Below are positions 54,947 through 62,255 of a stretch of 64,000 nucleotides of DNA, in pieces; positions within the stretch are counted from its first letter, which is position 1, and each line of letters starts with the position of its first letter. Location: positions 2,604,001-2,668,000 of the forward strand of contig NZ_LT629788.1 in assembly GCF_900105805.1 (NCBI RefSeq). The letters run 5' to 3'. The stretch is from Pseudomonas moraviensis (GTDB taxonomy: Bacteria > Pseudomonadota > Gammaproteobacteria > Pseudomonadales > Pseudomonadaceae). The translations under genes and the position numbers were made by a program. The notes under the pieces are model-generated. The model searched no databases, was not told the DNA's origin, and saw only the letters and a program-made list of their open reading frames with translations.

Positions 54947-55186
54947 GTGGCCACCTCTCCTGCTGCTCCTGACGCCTACGAACGCATGGGTATGCGCGTT
55001 CAGAAAATCATCAATTCCCCTACCGCACAAAAAGCCAAAGCCGCACTGATTTTCCGTTTGCCGGATGAGCCGATGGATGACTGGGAGCGTTTGCTCGAGG
55101 AAATCGACGAGAACGACAACGTTACCCTCGCCTATCGCGATGACGGTGGCGTGCAGATTTTTTGGGTTGTGCCGAAGGAAGATTGA
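54947..55186 (+). CDS. DUF1654 family protein, probably SOS-regulated
   Basis: A 79-residue protein from GTG at 54947, preceded by AAGGAT at good spacing. YERMGMRVQKIINSPTAQKAKAALIFRLPDEP and WERLLEEIDENDNVTLAYRDD are the DUF1654 body. The family is known almost only from Pseudomonas and has no described function. A LexA box overlaps its promoter and endA follows four bases after the stop. It may be a regulator or partner in a DNA-damage response. Confidence 0.88.
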   Translation: MATSPAAPDAYERMGMRVQKIINSPTAQKAKAALIFRLPDEPMDDWERLLEEIDENDNVTLAYRDDGGVQIFWVVPKED

Positions 55187-55190
55187 TTCA

Positions 55191-55880
55191 ATGAGTGTCC
55201 GCTGTGTTGCTTTGCTGTTGTTATTTTTTGCCGTGGGCGCCCAGGCTGGCGCCCCACGCACCTTTTCGGAAGCCAAGAAAGCGGCGTGGAAACTATACGC
55301 ACCGCAGTCCACGGAGTTTTACTGCGGCTGCAAGTACACCGGCAACAAGGTCGATCTGAAAGCTTGCGGTTACGTGCCGCGCAAGAACGCCAAGCGTGCA
55401 TCGAGAATCGAATGGGAGCACATCGTGCCGGCCTGGCAGATCGGTCACCAGCGACAATGCTGGCAGCAAGGCGGACGCAAGAATTGCACACGCTACGACC
55501 TGGTTTATCAAAAGGCCGAAGCTGATTTACACAATCTGGTGCCGAGCATTGGAGAGGTAAACGGTGACCGCAGCAACTTCAGCTATGGCTGGTTGCCGGT
55601 ACAGTCCGGCCAGTACGGATCCTGCCTGACCCAGGTCGATTTCAAGGCGAAGAAGGTCATGCCCCGCCCTTCGATTCGCGGCATGATCGCCCGCACCTAT
55701 TTTTATATGAGCAAACAATACGGACTGCGATTGTCGAAGCAGGATCGGCAGTTGTACGAGGCGTGGGACAAGACTTACCCGGTGCAGGACTGGGAGCGTC
55801 AGCGCAACCAGAGCGTGGCGTGCGTGATGGGGCGCGGCAATGAATTCGTCGGCTCGGTAAATCTGAAAGCCTGCGGCTGA
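55191..55880 (+). CDS. endA: Exported endonuclease I (EndA)
   Basis: A 229-residue protein with a signal peptide (MSVRCVALLLLFFAVGAQA). WEHIVPAW is the beta-beta-alpha-metal nuclease core (catalytic His), ADLHNLVPSIGEVNGDRSN follows with the metal-binding Asn. Several Cys (FYCGCKY, KACGY, QRQCWQQ) should form disulfides. Cuts double-stranded DNA in the periplasm or outside. It is the second gene behind the LexA box, so it should rise with DNA damage. A strong terminator follows. Confidence 0.95.
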   Translation: MSVRCVALLLLFFAVGAQAGAPRTFSEAKKAAWKLYAPQSTEFYCGCKYTGNKVDLKACGYVPRKNAKRASRIEWEHIVPAWQIGHQRQCWQQGGRKNCTRYDLVYQKAEADLHNLVPSIGEVNGDRSNFSYGWLPVQSGQYGSCLTQVDFKAKKVMPRPSIRGMIARTYFYMSKQYGLRLSKQDRQLYEAWDKTYPVQDWERQRNQSVACVMGRGNEFVGSVNLKACG

Positions 55881-55894
55881 TCGTAGCGCGAACA

Positions 55895-55929
55895 AAAAAG
55901 GCCTCGAGCGTTATGCTCGAGGCCTTTTT
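55895..55929. terminator. Bidirectional terminator between endA and the SPOR lipoprotein gene
   Basis: A 15-bp perfect stem AAAAAGGCCTCGAGC / GCTCGAGGCCTTTTT with a five-base loop, with A run and T run on the flanks. Confidence 0.95.
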
Positions 55930-55966
55930 CATGTCCGGCGTTTTACCTGGGTTGAAAGCGCTTCGC

Positions 55967-56332
55967 TTATGGCGTGAGCGGATGCTCAATCACCACCGAT
56001 TCAATATTTTGTTTCTTGGCTTTTACCAACGCTGCATCCACCTGCACCTTGCGCGCCTCGGCCTCGGCCTGAGAGTTGAACGGACCGATCAGGATTCGTG
56101 TTTTACCGCTGCCATCCTTGACGACCGTCGGAACGAAAGCGTGCTCGATCAACCAGCCGCTCAGGTCACTGACGGCCTGAGGCGTTTCGCCACGCACTTC
56201 AAGATCCCACTGTGGCGCGGCAGCCGCCGGCGCAGTTGCAACCTTCGTCTCGGGCTTCGGCGCATCTACATTTTTGCCTTCACCGCAGCCTGCCAATGCC
56301 AGTGCCGCTACCAGCCAAACCAATTTGCGCAC
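55967..56332 (-). CDS. SPOR-domain lipoprotein
   Basis: A 121-residue protein. LALAGC near residue 16 is a lipobox. After an Ala/Pro linker, residues 42-115 form a SPOR-like domain (WDLEVRGETPQAVSDLSGWL ... TRILIGPFNSQAEAEARKVQVDAAL). SPOR domains bind peptidoglycan stripped of peptides. A role in cell-wall or division-linked processes is likely but not shown. Divergent from the csrA gene. Confidence 0.85.
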   Translation of the reverse strand: MRKLVWLVAALALAGCGEGKNVDAPKPETKVATAPAAAAPQWDLEVRGETPQAVSDLSGWLIEHAFVPTVVKDGSGKTRILIGPFNSQAEAEARKVQVDAALVKAKKQNIESVVIEHPLTP

Positions 56333-56582
56333 AACGCTGTCCTCGGAATTCGTAAAGCGGCGATCTTATCATTCATAAATACTTCGCGAGCCCCGCAAAA
56401 TGGGCACAAAACAACGAGAATGATGATTGCAGCCTCTGTATAGTTACGCCCTGGGAATTAATGCCGCATCTGCGCGTCAGAAAGAGGCACCCAAACCGTG
56501 AGACTTCGCACTAATCTATAGATACCACCGACCTCTGCACTGTCTGAATCAGGTGCCCTACAAAGCAATCAAGGAGAAGACC

Positions 56583-56777
56583 ATGCTGATACTCACCCGC
56601 AAAGTCGGTGAAAGCATAAACATTGGTGATGACATCACGATCACCATCCTCGGAGTCAGCGGCCAACAGGTTCGCATCGGCATCAACGCTCCGAAAAACG
56701 TGGCAGTGCACCGTGAAGAAATTTACCAACGCATCCAGGCTGGCCTGACCGCTCCGGACAAGCCGCAAACACCCTGA
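56583..56777 (+). CDS. csrA: CsrA-family RNA-binding regulator, RsmE-like
   Basis: A 64-residue protein: [24 protein letters not shown], then [22 protein letters not shown], the complete CsrA fold. The sequence is closest in wording to RsmE of P. protegens. It binds GGA motifs in mRNA leaders and is sequestered by Rsm small RNAs. AAGGAG before the ATG holds a GGA motif itself, consistent with self-repression. It is probably one of several csrA paralogues in the genome. Confidence 0.96.
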   Translation: MLILTRKVGESINIGDDITITILGVSGQQVRIGINAPKNVAVHREEIYQRIQAGLTAPDKPQTP

Positions 56778-56822
56778 GCCACACTGCATCACGTAGCCAG
56801 TCCCTTTGCCGCCGCGCAAGAC

Positions 56823-56851
56823 TGGCTAAAGATTCACGCGCCGTTTAGCCA
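56823..56851 (+). terminator. Hairpin downstream of csrA
   Basis: TGGCTAAA and TTTAGCCA form an 8-bp stem with a 13-base loop, 46 bases after the csrA stop. No T run follows, so termination is uncertain. Confidence 0.4.
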
Positions 56852-56996
56852 TCCGCATTTACCCCCGCTGGGCACGGCGCCTGAAGCATGCTGACTGTCT
56901 TGATTTGCCCCCTCTAACTCCCTTGCGCCGATATTACCTTTCACCCCTGGAGCTGGCTGTCGGACGTTTCCGATACAGAGCGGAGAATTTCGCCCT

Positions 56997-57452
56997 CTAA
57001 GCGAATATCACCCCACGAGCCATGCCTGTGGCCGCGACCATCATCAAAACCAGAAGCAGCGCTTCAACGTGACTGATTCGCGCGTACAACCTCGCCCGTC
57101 CGGTATCAAGCGCTGCACCGCGCGAGGATGCGATGCGCCATTTGATCAGGGTGATCATCGGTGCAAGCTCCATGAGAAGGATCAGCACAAACAGCGTCAT
57201 CTTCAGATGAAACAGCGGCTGATGCAGGTAATAGTCAGAGCCCTTCTCGTAACCGCCAAACGCACGCATCCCGCCCGTGACCAGCAGTGTCAAAGCCGCA
57301 AGTCCCCACAGGTTATCCGCGAGCAGAACCCGCTTGACGTGTTCATTACCCGCCGCGAGCTGGCTGAAGGCTCTGCCGCGCGTCAGCACCGCCCAGACAG
57401 CCAGGGCAAACGCGAATAGATGAACAGCCGCAAGAACCCACTGACTCAGCAT
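56997..57452 (-). CDS. DUF2214-like small membrane protein
   Basis: A 151-residue protein with four hydrophobic helices (VLAAVHLFAFALAVWAVL, LWGLAALTLLVTGGMRAF, KMTLFVLILLMELAPMITLI, VEALLLVLMMVAATGMARG). The pattern and length fit the DUF2214 group. His in AVHLFAF and HVEALL may bind a cofactor. Function unknown. Single gene. Confidence 0.75.
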   Translation of the reverse strand: MLSQWVLAAVHLFAFALAVWAVLTRGRAFSQLAAGNEHVKRVLLADNLWGLAALTLLVTGGMRAFGGYEKGSDYYLHQPLFHLKMTLFVLILLMELAPMITLIKWRIASSRGAALDTGRARLYARISHVEALLLVLMMVAATGMARGVIFA

Positions 57453-57919
57453 CGACGCACTCCCTTACAAAGAGTTGAATATCGGCCAGTCAGTAGTAGA
57501 CGAAAAAGCGGGGCCTCGCCTGGAGGTCAGGGAGGGACAGGAGCCAAATGCCAAATCGCAGGCAAAAAAAATCCCAAGCAGCTGATGGAAGCTTGGGATT
57601 TAAAAATGCATAAACCGTGGTGGTGAACGCGGGATGGATGTTACTTAAATTCACAATCACCAACAAGGTTTTTTCGATAGCCGGTTGCAGGAAAAAAGCT
57701 GTAAGCCTTTAAATATGCAGGCGTTTTTCCACGACGGATCGGAAGCGGAGCGCACCAGAATGGCGCTTGATCGTTTTGCGGAAACACTAATGAGTGCAGA
57801 ACTGAACAAAGCGGGGCGAAAATTACCAGGAAGAAGCGTTACGCAAATCCCAGACAACAAAAAAGGGCCCACCTTTCGGTGAGCCCTTCCAGACCGCCCA
57901 GCAGAGCGGATTTTGTTTG
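57453..57919. other. Intergenic region before tRNA-Val
   Basis: About 467 bases. It contains the start region of the DUF2214-like gene, a 10-bp hairpin (AATCCCAAGC at 57570-57579, GCTTGGGATT at 57591-57600) flanked by A and T runs, which may end transcripts in both directions, and the tRNA-Val terminator at 57859-57887. A plus-strand open frame (57685-57882) runs into that terminator and has no ribosome site, so it was not called. Confidence 0.6.
57859..57887 (-). terminator. Terminator after tRNA-Val
   Basis: AAGGGCCCACC and GGTGAGCCCTT pair with one mismatch around a four-base loop. On the minus strand a T run of six follows. It lies 33 bases past the tRNA 3' end. Confidence 0.8.
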
Positions 57920-57996
57920 GTAGGCGCGATTGGACTCGAACCAACGACCCCCACCATGTCAAGGTGGTGCTCTAACCAACTGAGCTACGTGCCTGC
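57920..57996 (-). tRNA. tRNA-Val (anticodon GAC)
   Basis: On the minus strand AGGCACG...CGCGCCTACCA folds as a cloverleaf of 77 bases with encoded CCA. Anticodon stem CCACC/GGTGG with loop TTGACAT gives GAC (codons GUC and GUU). D arm AGCTCAGTTGGTTAGAGCA and T loop TTCGAGT are normal. Confidence 0.95.
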
Positions 57997-58177
57997 TGTG
58001 AGGCGGCATTCTACGGAATTTCGGAGGGGTGTCAACACCTTTTTTTCACCTAACCCTATGAATATGCAAAATATTTAATTTCAGCTTAGCAACGAAGACT
58101 TTCCGGTGGCTGGCGGAGGTTTTTCAACTCGGGTAGGATCGACGCACTCGTAAAATATATTAAACAGAGGCGGCAGG

Positions 58178-59461
58178 ATGGCGAACACCCAATACCCAGA
58201 GTCTTATTACGCCGCGTCGGCCAATGCCGTACCGCCACGTCCTGTGCTGCAGGATGATGTGGAGACGGACGTCTGTGTGATCGGTGCCGGGTATACCGGG
58301 CTGTCTTCCGCCTTGTTCCTGCTGGAGAACGGTTTTCGCGTAACTGTACTGGAAGCCGCCAAGGTCGGTTTCGGTGCCTCGGGGCGCAATGGTGGGCAGA
58401 TCGTCAACAGCTACAGCCGCGACATTGATGTCATCGAGCGCACCGTCGGTCCCAGGCAAGCGCAACTGCTCGGTGAAATGGCCTTTGAAGGCGGCCGGAT
58501 CATTCGCGAGCGCGTGGCGAAATACAACATCCAGTGCGACCTGAAGGACGGCGGTGTGTTCGCTGCCCTCTCCGCCAAACAGATGGGTCACCTTGAATCG
58601 CAGAAACGCCTGTGGGAACGCTTCGGACACACGCAGCTGGAGCTGATGGACCAACGCCGCATCCGCGAAGTCGTCGGTTGCGATCAATACGTTGGTGGCA
58701 TGCTCGATATGAGTGGCGGCCACATCCATCCGCTGAATCTGGCGCTCGGTGAAGCGGCGGCGGTCGAGTCTCTCGGCGGCACCATCTACGAGCAATCTCC
58801 CGCCGTGCGCATCGAGCGCGGCGCCAATCCGGTTGTGCATACGCCGCAAGGCAAGGTCAGGGCCAGGTTCATCATCGTTGCCGGCAATGCCTACCTCGGT
58901 AATCTGGTGCCGGAACTGGCGGCCAAATCAATGCCATGTGGCACTCAGGTGATCACCACCGAGCCTTTGGGCGATGAGCTGGCGAAGGCGCTTTTGCCGC
59001 AGGATTACTGCGTGGAGGACTGCAACTATCTCCTCGACTACTATCGCCTGACCGCCGACAAGCGCTTGATCTTCGGCGGCGGCGTGGTTTATGGCGCTCG
59101 CGATCCGGCGAACATCGAGGCGATCATTCGCCCGAAGATGCTCAAGGCTTTCCCTCAACTCAAGAACGTCAAGATCGATTACGCCTGGACCGGCAACTTC
59201 CTGCTGACCCTGTCCCGCCTGCCGCAGGTCGGACGCTTGGGCAACAACATCTATTACTCGCAGGGTTGCAGCGGTCACGGTGTCACCTACACGCACTTAG
59301 CGGGCAAGGTCCTCGCCGAAGCGTTGCGCGGTCAGGCCGAGCGTTTCGATGCCTTTGCCGACCTGCCGCACTACCCTTTCCCCGGCGGGCAACTGCTGCG
59401 CACACCGTTTGCCGCGCTGGGCGCGTGGTACTACGGGCTGCGCGATAAATTCGGGATGTAA
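58178..59461 (+). CDS. FAD-dependent oxidoreductase, PuuB (gamma-glutamylputrescine oxidase)-like
   Basis: A 427-residue protein of the DAO family. DVCVIGAGYTGLSSALFLLENG (about 31-52) is the FAD dinucleotide fold, and GFGASGRNGGQIVNS follows. The C-terminus YYSQGCSGHGVTYTHLAGKVLAEAL is the second FAD site. The whole sequence has the PuuB layout, which oxidises a gamma-glutamyl-amine to the aldehyde, giving NH3 and H2O2. No other put/puu genes adjoin, so the exact amine substrate is uncertain. GGCAGG lies before the ATG. Confidence 0.88.
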   Translation: MANTQYPESYYAASANAVPPRPVLQDDVETDVCVIGAGYTGLSSALFLLENGFRVTVLEAAKVGFGASGRNGGQIVNSYSRDIDVIERTVGPRQAQLLGEMAFEGGRIIRERVAKYNIQCDLKDGGVFAALSAKQMGHLESQKRLWERFGHTQLELMDQRRIREVVGCDQYVGGMLDMSGGHIHPLNLALGEAAAVESLGGTIYEQSPAVRIERGANPVVHTPQGKVRARFIIVAGNAYLGNLVPELAAKSMPCGTQVITTEPLGDELAKALLPQDYCVEDCNYLLDYYRLTADKRLIFGGGVVYGARDPANIEAIIRPKMLKAFPQLKNVKIDYAWTGNFLLTLSRLPQVGRLGNNIYYSQGCSGHGVTYTHLAGKVLAEALRGQAERFDAFADLPHYPFPGGQLLRTPFAALGAWYYGLRDKFGM

Positions 59462-59488
59462 AAAAGGGCCGCGTAGTGCGGCCCTTTT
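59462..59488. terminator. Bidirectional terminator between the PuuB-like gene and the xdhC-like gene
   Basis: AAAAGGGCCGC and GCGGCCCTTTT form an 11-bp stem with a five-base loop, with A and T runs. It follows the stop codon directly. Confidence 0.92.
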
Positions 59489-59504
59489 CATTTACACACG
59501 GAAC

Positions 59505-60476
59505 TCAGAGCTGATCCCGAGCAATTCCGCTGCGAATCCTCAGGATATCCGCGAGCACCGCCAAAGCGATTTCCGCCGGCGTCTTGCTGCCGAGGTTCAG
59601 GCCGATCGGCGCGTGAATCCGCGCCAGCTCCACCTCCCCCAGACCGCCAATGCGGCGTAAGCGCTCGAAGCGTTTCTGCGATGTTTGCAGAGACCCCATT
59701 ACACCGATGTAGAACGCCTCGGTGCGCACCGCTTCCATCATCGCCAGATCGTCGATACGCGGATCGTGGGTGAGCGCCACCACCGCGGTGTCGCGATGAC
59801 AGCCACCGTCGGCAATGAACACCGAAGGCAACTGCCGACGGATCTCCACGCCATTGAGCACCACACCTTCAAGCACTTCATCGCGCGGATCGCAGAGAAT
59901 CACTTCGAAGCCGAGCCCTACCGCGAACTCGGCACAGGCCTGCGCCACACTGGAATAGCCAGCGAGCAACAAGCGCTGTGCTGCGCCGATACGAATGCGC
60001 ACCCGGTCGATCTCACGCTCGATCCGCGCGCCCTGCTCACGGTCAGCAAACAGAGTACGCGCACCGCTGGTCAGATCGACTTCGCGAAGCAGACGACGCT
60101 GCCCCAGCAGCGCCGATTCCAGTTCACGCAGATGCGCCTGCACCTCGCAGTCGGCGTCAAGTTTCTCTACCAACACATCGAGAATGCCACCACAAGGCAG
60201 GCTGACCCGCGATCGTGGATCGTTGCCTTCGCCGTAGCGCACGACGCTGACCGCCTCGAGAAACGCACCTTCGGCGACGCGGTCAAGGAAATCCTCCTCG
60301 ACGCAACCGCCCGACAGCGAGCCGATCCACTGCCCGCCGTCGTTCACCGCCAGCAGCGAACCCGGCGCGCGCGGTGCCGAGCCGTAAGTGCTCAGCACCG
60401 TGCACAGCCAGATCCGCTGCCCGGCCACCGACCATTCCAGCGCCCGGCGCACCACTTGCAGATCGAGATGCTGCAT
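59505..60476 (-). CDS. XdhC/CoxI-family molybdenum hydroxylase maturation factor
   Basis: A 323-residue protein from ATG at 60476, whose start overlaps the cytochrome stop region. GSAPRAPGSLLAV and GSLSGGCVEEDFLD are the N-terminal XdhC signature with the conserved Cys, and SLPCGGILDVLVE the second. The C-terminal half is a Rossmann fold (LLLAGYSSVAQACAEFA ... VALTHDPRIDDLAMMEA). It binds the molybdenum cofactor, aids its sulfuration and inserts it into the hydroxylase encoded upstream. Last gene of the operon. Confidence 0.92.
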   Translation of the reverse strand: MQHLDLQVVRRALEWSVAGQRIWLCTVLSTYGSAPRAPGSLLAVNDGGQWIGSLSGGCVEEDFLDRVAEGAFLEAVSVVRYGEGNDPRSRVSLPCGGILDVLVEKLDADCEVQAHLRELESALLGQRRLLREVDLTSGARTLFADREQGARIEREIDRVRIRIGAAQRLLLAGYSSVAQACAEFAVGLGFEVILCDPRDEVLEGVVLNGVEIRRQLPSVFIADGGCHRDTAVVALTHDPRIDDLAMMEAVRTEAFYIGVMGSLQTSQKRFERLRRIGGLGEVELARIHAPIGLNLGSKTPAEIALAVLADILRIRSGIARDQL

Positions 60477-60477
60477 A

Positions 60478-61713
60478 TCAGTGGGCCTTGTGCTCGACGC
60501 TCGGCGCGTCGGCTTGCAGCTTCTGCACTTCACTTACTGCCAGCTCAGCGCTCTGGCCGCCCCAGCCTTGACGCAGGTAGTTGAGCAGATCGGTCAATTG
60601 CTCAGGACTGAGCTTTTCAGCAAAACCCGGCATCGGCTGCATGTGCTCGAACCCGGAGAACTTCTGTTCGCCAATGCCATCTTCGATCACTCGCAACAGG
60701 TTACGCGGATCGTCCAGACGCAACGTGGTGTTACCGCGCATGGCCACTGCGATGTGCGGCTTGCCTTCACCGCCAGCGGCGTGACAACCGGCGCAGACGT
60801 TGAGGTATTCCTGACGGCCGCGCTGGGCACTCAGGCTGAGCTTGTCCAGCGGTACTTCGACGAGCTCTTTGGCTGCCGGCGGTTGTTCGCCAAGCAGGAA
60901 CGTCGCCATTGCCGCCAGATCAGCATCGCTCAAACCCTGAGTGCTGTTGTGAAACACCGGGAACATTTCGTTGAACATCGTTCCTTGCGCGCTCATGCCG
61001 TGCTTGAGAAACGTGCTCAGATCCTGCTGATTCCAACCGCGCGCGGCCAGGTCAGTGGCCAACAGGCTCGGCGCCAGATAACCATTGAGGATGCCTCCGG
61101 TAATGCGCTTGTCCATTTGCATCGCGCCGGGCAGGCCGCGTGGCGTGTGACATTCACCGCAATGTCCGAGGACGTCGACCATATATTGGCCGCGCTTCCA
61201 CGCCTCATTCTTGCCTACGGCGGGCTCAAGCTTGACGTCTTTGCCATAGAGCATGTTCCAGCCGGTCAGGCCCAGACGCACGTTGAACGGAAAGCTCAGG
61301 CTGGTTACCGGTGCTGCGCGTTCGATCGGCGCGATGGTTTTCAGATACGCGTGAATCGCATCGGAATCGGCGCGCGGCATCAGGTGGTACGAGGTGTACG
61401 GCATCGCTGGATAGAGATTGGCGCCGTCGCGACGCTTGCCTTCGGTCAAGGCAGCGAAGAACTCGTCATCGCTGTACAGGCCGATGCCGTGATCTTTGCT
61501 CGGGGTGATGTTGGTGCCGTAGATCGTGCCGAATGGCGAAACGATCGGCAGGCCGCCGGCATAGGGCGCGCCACCCGGTGCGGTGTGGCACGCCATGCAA
61601 TCGGCGGCGCGAGCGAGGTATTCGCCGCGCTTGACCTGATCGTCGGCGTGGGCAAAAAACGCTGGTGCAGCGACGCCAACCGCTAGGGCCAAGCGGGTCA
61701 GTAAACGCTTCAT
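60478..61713 (-). CDS. Triheme cytochrome c subunit of a molybdenum hydroxylase
   Basis: A 411-residue protein from ATG at 61713 with AAGGAGG seven bases upstream. Signal peptide MKRLLTRLALAVGVAAPAFFAHA. Three heme sites: CMACH near 39, CGECH near 185 and CAGCH near 306. The layout is that of the alcohol-dehydrogenase-type cytochrome subunit used by membrane-bound Mo hydroxylases. It should carry electrons from the 2Fe-2S subunit to the respiratory chain at the periplasmic face. Confidence 0.94.
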   Translation of the reverse strand: MKRLLTRLALAVGVAAPAFFAHADDQVKRGEYLARAADCMACHTAPGGAPYAGGLPIVSPFGTIYGTNITPSKDHGIGLYSDDEFFAALTEGKRRDGANLYPAMPYTSYHLMPRADSDAIHAYLKTIAPIERAAPVTSLSFPFNVRLGLTGWNMLYGKDVKLEPAVGKNEAWKRGQYMVDVLGHCGECHTPRGLPGAMQMDKRITGGILNGYLAPSLLATDLAARGWNQQDLSTFLKHGMSAQGTMFNEMFPVFHNSTQGLSDADLAAMATFLLGEQPPAAKELVEVPLDKLSLSAQRGRQEYLNVCAGCHAAGGEGKPHIAVAMRGNTTLRLDDPRNLLRVIEDGIGEQKFSGFEHMQPMPGFAEKLSPEQLTDLLNYLRQGWGGQSAELAVSEVQKLQADAPSVEHKAH

Positions 61714-61715
61714 GC

Positions 61716-62255
61716 TCAACCCTCCTTGACCAGGCCGAGATCGCTCAGCACGTTGCGCGTGGCATTGTAATAACGCACGTACCCGGTGCAGCGGCAGACG
61801 TGGTGGCCAAGACTGTCCTCGATCACCTGTTCAAGCTGACTTTTGACGATCGGCTGACGTTGCAGCTTCTCGACCAGCACGGTCGCGGCATTGACGAAGC
61901 CCGGCGCGCAGTAGCTGCACTGGAAGGCGAACTCGTCGACGAAGCGCTGCTGGATCGGGTTCAGCTCAGTGACCTGGCCCTGCTCGTCGCGTTTGGCGTG
62001 GCCTTCGATCGTACGGACTTTTTTGCCCTCGAAGTAATGCGCACCGGTGATGCAGGTGCGCACTTCTTCGCTGGTGCCGTCGGGGTTATCGACGATCACC
62101 ACGCAGGCGTGGCAGATGCCCTGGCCGCAGCCCAGACGCGAGCCGGTGAGGTTTTTGTATTCGTGCAGGTAGTCGATCATCGGCAGGTCATCAGGGATGT
62201 CCACCGGACCGACGGATTGACCATTGAGGGTCAGTTGAAGCGGACGGTTAGCCAT
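61716..62255 (-). CDS. 2Fe-2S subunit of a molybdenum hydroxylase
   Basis: A 179-residue protein from ATG at 62255 with AAGGAGG upstream. The N-terminal plant-type cluster is GCGQGICHACVV plus a later Cys (RTCITGAH). The C-terminal four-helix cluster is QCSYCAPGF and CRCTGY. It passes electrons from the Mo site to the cytochrome. It overlaps the large-subunit gene by eight bases and ends three bases before the cytochrome start, so the three are coupled. Confidence 0.95.
   Translation of the reverse strand: MANRPLQLTLNGQSVGPVDIPDDLPMIDYLHEYKNLTGSRLGCGQGICHACVVIVDNPDGTSEEVRTCITGAHYFEGKKVRTIEGHAKRDEQGQVTELNPIQQRFVDEFAFQCSYCAPGFVNAATVLVEKLQRQPIVKSQLEQVIEDSLGHHVCRCTGYVRYYNATRNVLSDLGLVKEG

Noticed and set aside
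57685..57882. A 65-codon plus-strand frame before tRNA-Val
   Set aside because: It has no ribosome site and runs through the tRNA terminator hairpin.
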